DNA from: Verrucomicrobiaceae bacterium
GTDB lineage: Bacteria > Verrucomicrobiota > Verrucomicrobiia > Verrucomicrobiales > Verrucomicrobiaceae
Length of the DNA stretch: 64,000 bases
NCBI GenBank assembly: GCA_027490195.1
Contig: JAIXYN010000022.1
Span: forward strand, 1-64,000
Direction of reading: 5' to 3'
This document shows positions 51,132-60,261 of the stretch, piece by piece; within the stretch, counting starts at the first letter, position 1, and each line of letters begins with the position of its first letter. The notes under the pieces are model-generated. The model saw nothing but the letters and a program-made list of their open reading frames with translations. It did no database searches and was not told where the DNA came from. The translations under genes and the position numbers were made by a program.

Positions 51132-52232
51132 ATGACCTACACCGAGGCCTGGCTTGTACTGAACCTGCTCCCGCAGGTCGGCCCCGTGCGTGTGCGCAAA
51201 CTTTTGCAGCACTTCGGCAGCCCTGAACGCATTCTCAGCGCCAAAAGCAGCGACATTCTGCAGATCGAAGGTTTCGGCCTCGCGCAGGCAGAGAACATCG
51301 CGGGATGGGAAACGCAGGTCGATCTCGAAGGTGAACTCAAGAAGGTTAAGGAGCGCGATCTCACCCTGCTCACGCAGGAAGATGAGCTCTATCCGCCACT
51401 GCTGCGCGAAATCTACAACCCGCCGCTCGTCCTCACCGTCTGGGGTGAACTCACCAAGCGCGACCACAACGCTCTCGGCGTCGTCGGCAGCCGCCACGCC
51501 ACGCATTACGGTCTCAGCACCGCCAAGAAGCTCAGCTTTCAGATCGCCTATGCCGGTTACACCGTCGTGAGCGGACTTGCCCGTGGCATCGACACCGCAG
51601 CGCATGAGGCCGCGCTGGCTGCCAAAGGCCGCACAGTGGCGGTCATCGGCTCTGGCATGGGCAAATTGTACCCGCCTGAGAACATGGCGCTGGCCGAACG
51701 CATCGCGCAAAACGGCGCGGTAGTGAGCGAGTACCCGGTGGATCGCCCCGCCGACAAACAAACCTTTCCCTACCGCAACCGCATCGTCGCTGGCTGGACC
51801 TGCGGCTTGATCGTCGTGGAGGCCCCGCTGCGCAGTGGCTCCCTCATCACCGCGCAGCAGGCCACCGAGCAGGGCCGCACCGTGTATGCCGTGCCCGGCC
51901 CCATCGACAAACCGACTTCCGCCGGTTGCAACCGCCTCATTCAACAAGGGGCCAAGCTCATCATGGATGGAGCCGATGTGCTCGATGATTTGATGACCCT
52001 CTTCCCCACCGCGCCCAAAGCGCCCAAGGTCGAAGAATCACGCCCCGTCGTCACGCTTACGCTGGAGGAAGAAATCCTCTACAACGCCATCAGCACCGAC
52101 GAAGCCCACATCAACGACATCACGACGAATTCGGGGCTGACCACCGCAACGGTGTCAGCGACGCTGATGCGGCTGGAGATGAAGCGGATGATTCGAGCGC
52201 TGCCGGGAAGACGGTATGTGAGGCTGGTATGA
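51132..52232 (+). CDS. dprA: DNA-processing protein DprA
   Basis: DprA protects incoming single-stranded DNA and loads RecA during natural transformation. The 366-aa product has an N-terminal SAM/HhH-like region (VRVRKLLQHFGSPERIL), the Rossmann core VVGSRHATHYGLSTAKKL, VVSGLARGIDTAAHEAAL, VAVIGSGMGKLYPPEN, FPYRNRIVAGWTCGLIVVEA and GSLITAQQATEQGRTVYAVPGP, and a C-terminal winged-helix (EAHINDITTNSGLTTATVSAT). All parts are intact. It suggests competence potential but not proof. Confidence 0.95.
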   Translation: MTYTEAWLVLNLLPQVGPVRVRKLLQHFGSPERILSAKSSDILQIEGFGLAQAENIAGWETQVDLEGELKKVKERDLTLLTQEDELYPPLLREIYNPPLVLTVWGELTKRDHNALGVVGSRHATHYGLSTAKKLSFQIAYAGYTVVSGLARGIDTAAHEAALAAKGRTVAVIGSGMGKLYPPENMALAERIAQNGAVVSEYPVDRPADKQTFPYRNRIVAGWTCGLIVVEAPLRSGSLITAQQATEQGRTVYAVPGPIDKPTSAGCNRLIQQGAKLIMDGADVLDDLMTLFPTAPKAPKVEESRPVVTLTLEEEILYNAISTDEAHINDITTNSGLTTATVSATLMRLEMKRMIRALPGRRYVRLV

Positions 52233-52268
52233 GATGATTGACAGTGGGTCCGTCATGCAAAAATCCTG

Positions 52269-53030
52269 ATGAAAGACGACCCGTTCAACTTCATTGACTC
52301 ATTACCTTGGTCAGAAGTGGCCCATGCTTATGGGGTCGCAACTGATGCGCCACGCCAGCTTCGATGCCTGATCTCTGCGAATGTTGACGAGAGAGAAGAA
52401 GCTGTGAACGGCTTTCTCTACAGTTCCATTTTCCACCAGTACTCGCTCCATTCAGCAACACCTTTTGTCATGCAGAGCGTGCTCAAACTTCTTGAGTGGC
52501 GTGACCTCCCAAACCAGGCGGGCAGCACGTGTGTGGGCAGTATTGCCTATGAGTTGATTCACTTCATTCGCATGTGTGCGGAATGTAGACAACGCAGCGT
52601 TGAAGGAGTACTCCATCCCTCTGCTCCCACCATCGAGGATGCTGCTAGAAGCGGCCTGGATACCTACAGGAGATATGCCACCCATGAAGAAGCTGACGTG
52701 CGAGCCGAGGCGGACGCATTGTTGACTTGGGTCGAATCAGGAGCGCCAGTTTTTCCGCTCACAATAAAGGCCCCAATCGCCATTCGACCCAAGCCGCAAC
52801 ATTCATCCATTGAGTTTTTATCAGCCTTCTGGCCGCTGTTAGCAGCGATGATCGTAACACCGCTCTCAATCTACTTTCATCAACCTTGGATCGGAATCGT
52901 CATTCTGATTGGGATAGCTCTCTGCCAAAAGCGGTGGTGGACATGTGTTTTCGGTTTGCTCAATGCCATAGCACTCGCAGTAGGCGTGATTAACTGCTCC
53001 ATAGCCGCCATCAAGCTATTGACGAGATAG
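52269..53030 (+). CDS. Hypothetical protein with C-terminal membrane helices
   Basis: The 253-aa product has a soluble helical first part (about 1-175, with ANVDERE, SVLKLLEWRDLP, ARSGLDTYRRYATHEE) and two or three membrane helices at the end (FLSAFWPLLAAMIVTPLSIY; IGIVILIGIALC; VFGLLNAIALAVGVINCSIA). The base composition is more AT-rich than its neighbours. No family is recognised. Confidence 0.6.
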   Translation: MKDDPFNFIDSLPWSEVAHAYGVATDAPRQLRCLISANVDEREEAVNGFLYSSIFHQYSLHSATPFVMQSVLKLLEWRDLPNQAGSTCVGSIAYELIHFIRMCAECRQRSVEGVLHPSAPTIEDAARSGLDTYRRYATHEEADVRAEADALLTWVESGAPVFPLTIKAPIAIRPKPQHSSIEFLSAFWPLLAAMIVTPLSIYFHQPWIGIVILIGIALCQKRWWTCVFGLLNAIALAVGVINCSIAAIKLLTR

Positions 53031-53165
53031 CGGATCTTGAATCGCCGCCTGAAGGATCGCAGGCGCCCTCGTAGCATCGGAGAAGCCGGCGAAACTCGTC
53101 ATGAAATCTCACTGGGCGAGAAAGGACGGATGCGACCAATTCGGGCACATTCGATCATTTGGCAC

Positions 53166-54161
53166 TCACCGCTTCTCCCACAGCAGCGCCAGAAAGAGGG
53201 GAAACTCTTTCCGAGAGCGGTTCTCAGCGGCGGCGCGGGGGCCGGGCTGGCTTTCTTTGTGCGAGTACCATTCTTCAATGCCTGCAAGCCGCAGGCCTGC
53301 GCCGAAGCCGGTACCGGTGAGGGTTTGCAGGCTGCGGTGAAAGGAGGTGGTGGTCTCGCTGTCGGGCCTGCCGGGGTGCATGATGATGGGGATGCTCAGG
53401 GTGCTGCTGTAGGCATCGATGCGGCGGTACTGAACCTTGGCAGCTTCATCGTTGCCCCAGCTCGTCTGACGCGGGATGCGGAAGGCAGGATGATTGACCA
53501 CCCAGAGCATGCGACCACCGGACTTGAGAACTTTGGCAGCAGCGGCACTGACGACATCGAGGTGCTCCATGTTTTGCACGCAGAGGATGGCGGAGGCGGC
53601 ATCGAACTCACCGAGGTCCTCGATCTGCGCGGCATCGCGGGCGAGGTAACGCACCGGGGGCTTCACGGGATAGGTACGCGCTTTTTGAATCAGCGTTGGG
53701 GCGGCATCGACTCCGGTCACTAGGCATCCTTCCTGTGCGAGAGCGCGGCTGAAGACGCCCTGGCCGCAACCGAGGTCGAGCACGCGTTCGCCGCGCTTGG
53801 GTGCCAGCAGACTGAGCGCACCGGGAATAACGACGGCCTGGTAGAGTTCGGAGCCGCGCTCGCCAATGATGCCGTCGTACCAGTCGGCGGATTTTTCCCA
53901 GGAGGTGCCGTGCGTGTGGCTGCTCTTCGCAAGTTTGCGTTGGGCACGGTTGCCTTGCGGACGTTTGAATGGTTCACGAGGTCCTTGCTCGCGGTTGCCC
54001 TGAGGATGATTGCCGTAATCACGACTGCCTTGTGAACGATTGCTTTGCGCACCATTCCCCTGCGGACGATCGCCTTGCCGACGATCCTCCTGCTCGCGAC
54101 TACCCGGTTCACGCTGCGGTGAGAGGCGAGGACGAAATGGGCGGCGGGGCGGTGGCGGCAT
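53166..54161 (-). CDS. Class I SAM-dependent methyltransferase with a basic, repetitive N-terminus
   Basis: The 331-aa product has a low-complexity N-terminus (about 1-85) rich in QGNR, QGDR and REQG units, then a methyltransferase domain with SAM-binding VLDLGCGQGVFSRALAQEG, VTGVDAAPTLIQKAR, and FDAASAILCVQNMEHLDVV. The N-terminus is probably disordered and could bind nucleic acid. The substrate is unknown. It is divergent from the following membrane protein gene. Confidence 0.85.
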   Translation of the reverse strand: MPPPPRRPFRPRLSPQREPGSREQEDRRQGDRPQGNGAQSNRSQGSRDYGNHPQGNREQGPREPFKRPQGNRAQRKLAKSSHTHGTSWEKSADWYDGIIGERGSELYQAVVIPGALSLLAPKRGERVLDLGCGQGVFSRALAQEGCLVTGVDAAPTLIQKARTYPVKPPVRYLARDAAQIEDLGEFDAASAILCVQNMEHLDVVSAAAAKVLKSGGRMLWVVNHPAFRIPRQTSWGNDEAAKVQYRRIDAYSSTLSIPIIMHPGRPDSETTTSFHRSLQTLTGTGFGAGLRLAGIEEWYSHKESQPGPRAAAENRSRKEFPLFLALLWEKR

Positions 54162-54268
54162 GCGGCATGATGTCGCGGCATGCGTGGATTGCCAGCAGCT
54201 CTGCACAATGTCCTTACTTTTATCTTCCCACAAACAGGACGATATGCCAGCCTCGCGTCCTTTCTCCC

Positions 54269-56677
54269 ATGTCCACCTCCCCTTCCCGTGCTGTCCCCGG
54301 TCTCATCCTTGCGGCACTGAGCCTGCTGAGCGCTTTTCTGCTGTTTCAGGTGCAGCCGATCATCAGCAAATTCATCCTGCCATGGTTCGGCGGCAGTCCG
54401 GGTGTGTGGACGACGTGCATGCTGTTTTTCCAGGTGCTGCTGTTTGCAGGCTACGCCTACGCGCACACACTGACGCTGCTGCCACGCCGCTGGCAGGGAA
54501 TTATACATGGGGTCCTGCTTGGCGCGGCGATCGCCATGCTGCCCATCGCTCCTGGAGAGATGTGGAAGCCGACGGGATCTGAAGATCCGGCGTTGCGTAT
54601 CTTGCTGCTGCTGTTCGTCAGCGTGGGGCTGCCCTACTTCGTGCTCTCCAGCACGAGTCCGCTGGTGCAGGTGTGGTTCACACGTACGACGAACGGTGCC
54701 AGTCCATGGCGGCTGTATGCGCTTTCCAACATCGGCTCGCTCGCAGCGCTGCTGAGCTACCCGTTGTTCTTCGAAGTCCACTGGGATGTGATGGAGCAGA
54801 CGACGCTCTGGGCAGTGGGCTTCGGTGCCTTTGTCGTGCTCTCTGTGGCCGGCATCTGGCTGGACCGCAATCACGCCATTGAGGCAGAGGCCAAACCCAC
54901 GGTGGTGATCGACACCGCCGCCGATCAACCCGGCTGGTGGAAGCGCATCCAGTGGGTGCTCCTGCCTGCGCTGGCAAGCTGCGTGCTGCTTTCAGCGACG
55001 AATCACGTCTGTCAGGACGTGGCGGTGATCCCTTTCTTGTGGGTCGTGCCGCTGAGCCTCTACCTACTCACCTTCATCATCTGTTTTGAGCATGAGCGCT
55101 GGTATGCACGCATCTGCGCGTTGTGGGCGCTGCTGGCGCTGCCCGTTTTGTTCCTCACATGCACGCAGAACCTGATGCAAAAACAGCCCTTCTGGACTGT
55201 GTTCGAGAACAAGATGCATGAGCATGCAGAACCATGGCTGAACCGGGTGACTGGCCAAACTTTCCACCTCAGCACCATCAAACTGGCGCCCAACTTCATC
55301 TGGGAACTGGGCTGGTCCTTCAGCGCCATGTTCATCGCCTGCATGCTCTGCCATGGTGAACTCACGCGGCTGAAACCCGCCCCGCGGCGGCTCACCGAGT
55401 TTTATCTCCTGATGTCCTTCGGCGGTGCGCTGGGCGGATTGTTCGTGAGTCTCGGCGCTCCGCACGTTTTCACCACATTTGCCGAATGGCCGATCAGCCT
55501 CATCGTGGTGGCCGCACTCGCCTGCTGCATCTTGCTGCGCTCTGTGCTGAAAGTGAACCGTGTGTGGGAATGGCTACTGGCCTTGATCATCACCGGCGAG
55601 ACCTGCTGGTTTATCTGGGCGTTGAATCAATGCGGCATCCTCACCTACGACAAGCTGCAAGAAATGATGAAGCAGGAACACATGCCACCGGCAGCGGCCA
55701 TCTACAGCGCTCTGGGTGTCATCGGCTTCTGCCTGGCGCTGCTCATTTTCCGTTTCATTCAGCGTGGGCGCATGCGGCCCGCCTTTGCCACCCTCACCCT
55801 GCTGGGCATGTACTTTACCTTGGTCCTGCTTTTGATGTGCGATCTGGGCTTCAAGCGTGACCCAAAACTGGAACGCGTGCGCAACTTTTACGGCATGCTC
55901 TCCGTCACTGAGACCACGAACGACATCGGCCTGAAGTCCCTTGAACTCACCAACGGCGGCATCATCCACGGCATGCAAAATCTGGCACCCGCATTGCGCG
56001 AAGAACCCACAAGCTATTATGGCCACCCGACTGGCATCGGCAAAACGCTCGACAGCCTCAAGGACCGGCCAGACGCACGCATCGGAGTGGTCGGTATGGG
56101 CGCAGGCACCGTCGCCACTTATGCCAAAAGCGGTCAGACCTTCCGCTTCTACGACATCAATCCCGACGTGGTGCGCATTGCGAAAAAACACTTCTTCTAT
56201 CTGAGCGATGCTGAGAAACGCGGAGCCAAGGTGGAGATCGTCATCTCGGATGCGCGCCTCGCCCTCGAACGAGAGAAGTCGCAACAGTTTGATGCGCTGC
56301 TGCTCGATGCCTTTAGCGGTGACTCTGTACCGGTGCACTTGCTGACCAAGGAAGCCTTTGCCATCTATGACCGCCATATGAAGCCGGACGGCATCATTGC
56401 CGTCCATATCACCAACACCTATTTGATCCTGGCTCCGGTGATCGAAAAAATCGCCGCTGATGCTGGCTTCAAAACCACACGCATCGCCACCGAAGCTGAC
56501 GGGGACGATGATTCGACCGACTACATCCTCGTCACCCGCAACGAAGCTTTTCTCAAAGCCACCCCTCCCGATCTGCTCGGCGACGAAACCGAACTCAAGC
56601 AGGACGTCCGCCTCTGGACCGACCGCTATCACAATCTGCTGCGCATCCTCAACATCCCGCAGAACATCAAGGAATAG
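54269..56677 (+). CDS. Fused membrane/spermidine synthase-like protein
   Basis: The 802-aa protein has about a dozen membrane helices over the first 530 residues, beginning LILAALSLLSAFLLFQVQPIIS and FGGSPGVWTTCMLFFQVLLF. The spermidine-synthase-like domain (about 540-780) has IGVVGMGAGTVATYAKSG, FRFYDINPDVVRIAKKHF, ISDARLAL and LLLDAFSGDSVPVHLLT. The start at 54269 gives a proper first helix; the 100 codons upstream overlap the divergent methyltransferase gene. Its relation to the 1094-aa gene at 45.8-49.1 kb is paralogous. Confidence 0.88.
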   Translation: MSTSPSRAVPGLILAALSLLSAFLLFQVQPIISKFILPWFGGSPGVWTTCMLFFQVLLFAGYAYAHTLTLLPRRWQGIIHGVLLGAAIAMLPIAPGEMWKPTGSEDPALRILLLLFVSVGLPYFVLSSTSPLVQVWFTRTTNGASPWRLYALSNIGSLAALLSYPLFFEVHWDVMEQTTLWAVGFGAFVVLSVAGIWLDRNHAIEAEAKPTVVIDTAADQPGWWKRIQWVLLPALASCVLLSATNHVCQDVAVIPFLWVVPLSLYLLTFIICFEHERWYARICALWALLALPVLFLTCTQNLMQKQPFWTVFENKMHEHAEPWLNRVTGQTFHLSTIKLAPNFIWELGWSFSAMFIACMLCHGELTRLKPAPRRLTEFYLLMSFGGALGGLFVSLGAPHVFTTFAEWPISLIVVAALACCILLRSVLKVNRVWEWLLALIITGETCWFIWALNQCGILTYDKLQEMMKQEHMPPAAAIYSALGVIGFCLALLIFRFIQRGRMRPAFATLTLLGMYFTLVLLLMCDLGFKRDPKLERVRNFYGMLSVTETTNDIGLKSLELTNGGIIHGMQNLAPALREEPTSYYGHPTGIGKTLDSLKDRPDARIGVVGMGAGTVATYAKSGQTFRFYDINPDVVRIAKKHFFYLSDAEKRGAKVEIVISDARLALEREKSQQFDALLLDAFSGDSVPVHLLTKEAFAIYDRHMKPDGIIAVHITNTYLILAPVIEKIAADAGFKTTRIATEADGDDDSTDYILVTRNEAFLKATPPDLLGDETELKQDVRLWTDRYHNLLRILNIPQNIKE

Positions 56678-56741
56678 GCTCTATTGGGCCAAGAGTGAAT
56701 TTGCGAACGCCCGCGAACGCGCCAAACTTGGGCGATTCGCC

Positions 56742-57239
56742 ATGCTTTCCCTCGATCCAGTCCCCACGCCGCAGCAGCTCTTCCGCTGGCTGGACAGCGG
56801 TCAAATATCACGTGAGGAATTCCGCACGGCGATGGCCGTTCACACTGGCGAGCTCATCCAGGAAATGGAGCAGGCGCACGCCAACCCGCTCGTCGCCAAG
56901 TTCAATGAACTCATGAACCGCCGCGAGGCCTGGAAATGGTCGCGTAAGTACGGCGAGATGGTGATGCGTGAGATCCTATGTGCGCTGATGGATGAGGAGC
57001 GCTTTACGCCTGCACGCTGGCTATGGAATGCTGCGCATCCGCACATTCCCCTGCACTGCTTCTTCCGCACGCGCGGCACCCCCGTGCTGCGCTTTCTCGA
57101 AATGTCCGTGCATCCGCAGTACGTCACCGTGGTCGTGGAGCACGGCGGCAGCGAAACCCTGCCCCCCACCCAGGAGCGCTTTCACCTGCGCCGCACCCGT
57201 CAGCAAAGCCTTCAGGTCGAACGCCGCGAACTTATTTAG
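56742..57239 (+). CDS. Hypothetical protein
   Basis: The 165-aa product starts at the ATG at 56742. It has an N-terminal PTPQQLFRWLDSGQISREEF, a long helix (FRTAMAVHTGELIQEMEQAH), and a C-terminal half with MVMREILCALMDEERF and RFLEMSVHPQYVTVVVEHGG. It is probably soluble and of unknown function. It is not adjacent to any informative partner. Confidence 0.6.
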   Translation: MLSLDPVPTPQQLFRWLDSGQISREEFRTAMAVHTGELIQEMEQAHANPLVAKFNELMNRREAWKWSRKYGEMVMREILCALMDEERFTPARWLWNAAHPHIPLHCFFRTRGTPVLRFLEMSVHPQYVTVVVEHGGSETLPPTQERFHLRRTRQQSLQVERRELI

Positions 57240-57301
57240 TCCTCCCCTATTGCTGTGCGCTGCCCGGCTCGCATTCTGCTTTCGACATCCGTCATTCTCC
57301 C

Positions 57302-58897
57302 ATGCCCCCTCCTCAGAAAAAATCTCTCGGCCGCATTGGCCTGACGATCTTCGCCCTAGTCTCTCTTTTCCTTGGCGCTTATTACCGCTTTCCTACCCTA
57401 GGCGAGCGCCCGATGCACACCGACGAGGCCATCCTCGCGATGAAGTCCGCCGAATTCCAAGCAACCGGCCATTTCAAATACGACCCGAAAGACTTCCACG
57501 GCCCTGGGCTGCACTACATCACACGCATCTGGTCCGGACTCGCTGGCTGGGGGGACTCTTCCACCTGGACCGAAGCCCAGCTGCGCACCGTGCCGGTGGT
57601 TTGTGGTCTGCTGCTCCTGCTGACAACTCTGCTGCTGCGCAATGCACTCGGCCGGCTTGCCACGGGGTTCGCGATGCTGCTCATCGCCATCTCGCCGATG
57701 GAGGTCTATTACTCGCGCTATTTCATCATGGAGGTGCCGCTGGTGCTGTTCATCACGCTCAGCATCGCCTCCCTGTGGCACTACTCCCAGGGCGGAGGGC
57801 GCTGGTGGCTGGTGCTGGCCGGCTTCGCCATCGGCATGCAGCATGCCACCAAGGAAACCTTTGCCATCAATGTTGTTGCCGGACTCATCGGATTCGCCGT
57901 CACCAAAGTGATGGTCGGTGACTTCGCCCCCCGTCGCAGCGGCTATGACCTCGGCTCCAACAAGCGCCGTGCAACCACCCCCTGGGTTTGGGTCATCATC
58001 GCCGCCATTGTTACCAGCATCACGATCTACTCTGGTGGCTTCAAAGACTGGCAGGCCGTGAAAGACAGCGCCACGACCTACTTGAACTACTTCGAACGCT
58101 CCGGTGGCAGCGGCCATGAAAAGCCCTGGCACTACTACCTCACGCTCATCTTCTGGCGCAAAGACGGCCTTGTGTGGAGCGAGGCCATGATCGGCGGCCT
58201 CGGCATCGTCGGCATGCTCTATGCATTTCTGGGAAACCACATGAAGCAGCCGACGCGGCAGGCCTTTCTCGTGTTCCTCTCCGTTTACACCCTAGCCCTC
58301 TTCTCCATCTATTCCTTCCTCGCCTACAAGACGCCTTGGTCCATCCTCAGCGCTCAGCATGCGCTGACTATGCTTGCCGGAGTGGGTGCCGCCGCCATCT
58401 CGGGCGCGCTCACCGGGAAATTCTCGCGGCTCGTGTTCAAGATCGCCTTCGGCCTCGGTCTTTATCATCTCCTTTCGCAGACCAACCTGGCCATTCATCG
58501 ATACGCCGCCGATTCGCGCAATCCTTACGTTTACTCGCACACCTCCACCCATTTAATGCGACTCCTGCCACAGGTACGGGATCTGCAAAAGACCGCGCCA
58601 GATGACGCCTTCAATGTTCTCGTCATCAATCGCGATGCAGGCTGGCCGCTGCCCTGGTACTGGCGCGACATCAAAAGCGTCCACTATACCACCACGATAC
58701 CCGAGACCATTGACGCACGGGTCATCATCGCTGAACCCGAAATGAAGTCCGCACTGGAGGCCAAATTCGCCGGCAAAACCTACACCACTCCAGATCTCTT
58801 CGGCCTTCGCCCCGGCGTGATGCTCAATCTGTGGATCGAACAATCCCTCTGGGACCGTCACAGCCTTCGCAAGCAGCAGGAAGCAGCCAAACCGTGA
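57302..58897 (+). CDS. Agl23-like GT39-family membrane glycosyltransferase
   Basis: The 531-aa membrane protein has about ten helices and the DxD/E-type motif RPMHTDEAILAMKSAEF, followed by FKYDPKDFHGPGLHYI, which matches the flippase-activity-associated Agl23 family (TIGR03663). Members transfer sugars from lipid carriers or aid flipping. Further parts include VYYSRYFIMEVPLVLF and GMQHATKETFAINVVAGL. The start at 57302 is set by the N-terminal basic segment and first helix. The stop overlaps the GTG start of apbE. Confidence 0.85.
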   Translation: MPPPQKKSLGRIGLTIFALVSLFLGAYYRFPTLGERPMHTDEAILAMKSAEFQATGHFKYDPKDFHGPGLHYITRIWSGLAGWGDSSTWTEAQLRTVPVVCGLLLLLTTLLLRNALGRLATGFAMLLIAISPMEVYYSRYFIMEVPLVLFITLSIASLWHYSQGGGRWWLVLAGFAIGMQHATKETFAINVVAGLIGFAVTKVMVGDFAPRRSGYDLGSNKRRATTPWVWVIIAAIVTSITIYSGGFKDWQAVKDSATTYLNYFERSGGSGHEKPWHYYLTLIFWRKDGLVWSEAMIGGLGIVGMLYAFLGNHMKQPTRQAFLVFLSVYTLALFSIYSFLAYKTPWSILSAQHALTMLAGVGAAAISGALTGKFSRLVFKIAFGLGLYHLLSQTNLAIHRYAADSRNPYVYSHTSTHLMRLLPQVRDLQKTAPDDAFNVLVINRDAGWPLPWYWRDIKSVHYTTTIPETIDARVIIAEPEMKSALEAKFAGKTYTTPDLFGLRPGVMLNLWIEQSLWDRHSLRKQQEAAKP

Positions 58898-59763
58898 GCG
58901 AGTCCGCACCACAACACCATCGCTTCACCCACAATGCGATGGCCACCACCTTCGACGTGATCATCAATCATGCCGATGCCGATGAAACCTACGCAGCACA
59001 AGCCGCGCAGGCTGTGTTTCAAGAAATCGCCCGGCTCGAAGACGATCTGAGCCGCTTCCGCGCCAGCAGTGACATCTATCGCCTCGGGCAGCTTAAAGCA
59101 GGCGAGAGTATCCGCGTCGGCATGGCCGCGTGGGACTGCCTCTCGCTGGCCAAGGCCATGCATCAGGAAACTGCGGGAGCCTTCGACATCACTATCGGTC
59201 CGCTCATGAATCTATTCATCACGTCCGAAGGCGAGCCAAGGCAGGTCAGCAAAGACGTGCTGGATCAAGCGCGCCAGATCATCGGCAGTCAGCGCTTTGA
59301 ACTCGAAGAAGAAACCATGAGCGTCACCGTGCATGCCACCGACATGATCTTCGACCTCGGAGCCATGGGGAAAGGCTACGCCCTTGATCAAGCCGCCGAT
59401 GTGCTGCAGGACTGGAAGATACCCAACTTTGTCCTCAATGCCGGAGACAGCACGATCCTCGCCATTGGTGCTCCAAGCGGCAAAGAGGCGTGGTCCATCA
59501 CCCTCGGCGGCGGTGAAAAAAGAACCGCTCTTTTCAATCGCGCTGTCAGTGGTTCCGGCTTTGCCGTTAAAGGCGCGCACATCATGAACCCGCGCCTGTT
59601 TGCACCCGTTCCCATCAAGAACCGCCGCACCTACGCCCTAGCCCCCACCGCCGCACTGTCGGATGCGCTATCGACGGCGTTCATGGTGATGGAGCAAGTG
59701 GAGATTGATGCGCTGTGTGCAAGGTATGAGGGAGTGGAGGCGCTGGAGATGGAAATGTCATAG
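58894..59763 (+). CDS. apbE: FAD:protein FMN transferase ApbE
   Basis: ApbE attaches FMN covalently to a Thr/Ser of target flavoproteins such as those in Rnf or Nqr complexes. The 289-aa product has AMATTFDVIINHAD at the start, IARLEDDLSRFRASSDIYRL, GAFDITIGPLMNL, and DLGAMGKGYALDQAADVL with the catalytic Asp region. It starts with a GTG that overlaps the preceding stop (GTGA), so the two are coupled. There is no signal peptide or lipobox, unlike most bacterial ApbE, so it may act in the cytoplasm. No Rnf or Nqr gene is nearby. Confidence 0.87.
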   Translation: MSESAPQHHRFTHNAMATTFDVIINHADADETYAAQAAQAVFQEIARLEDDLSRFRASSDIYRLGQLKAGESIRVGMAAWDCLSLAKAMHQETAGAFDITIGPLMNLFITSEGEPRQVSKDVLDQARQIIGSQRFELEEETMSVTVHATDMIFDLGAMGKGYALDQAADVLQDWKIPNFVLNAGDSTILAIGAPSGKEAWSITLGGGEKRTALFNRAVSGSGFAVKGAHIMNPRLFAPVPIKNRRTYALAPTAALSDALSTAFMVMEQVEIDALCARYEGVEALEMEMS

Positions 59764-59805
59764 CCCCAAAAGCCGAGCACTCATCAGTTCAACCTCATCA
59801 CAACC

Positions 59806-60261
59806 ATGCACCGCATCGCGTTCATCGTCCTTCTCACCGCCATTCTGGCCTCGTGCTCCAGCAAACAAGCACCCGCCCTTTCCAAAGTGGAGAAGGCACA
59901 TCTGCTCGGCCCAAAGTCCAGCGTCTCCATGCGCTGGCACAAGGTAGCAGGACCTGACTTCAGGGTTTATCATGGCATCCCACAATCGCCCGCAGAGGGA
60001 GAGATTGGTTTTTACATCGGTGGGCATCCGTCTTTCAAGCCCGAGGCTGGCTGCTCGCGACATGCCGGCAAAATCGGAATCCACAAAGTCACGTGGCATC
60101 GCAAGACCAAGGCCGATGGCTCGATCTACCAGACGACCCTTTTTGCATTGGGCGGCGTCTACAAGATCCATGCTTGGGTCCTTGGAAAAGACCTATCCGA
60201 GTTGGATTCACTGACACGGGAACTCGGCACCCTGCGCCTTTTCTCAAAGGCCACTCCGTGA
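59806..60261 (+). CDS. Hypothetical lipoprotein
   Basis: The 151-aa product has a lipoprotein signal with lipobox LASC near residue 17. The mature part (DFRVYHGIPQSPAEGEIGFY, PEAGCSRHAGKIGIHKVTWH) is a probable small beta-rich domain of unknown role. It is convergent with the protease gene, stop codon to stop codon with no gap. Confidence 0.7.
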   Translation: MHRIAFIVLLTAILASCSSKQAPALSKVEKAHLLGPKSSVSMRWHKVAGPDFRVYHGIPQSPAEGEIGFYIGGHPSFKPEAGCSRHAGKIGIHKVTWHRKTKADGSIYQTTLFALGGVYKIHAWVLGKDLSELDSLTRELGTLRLFSKATP

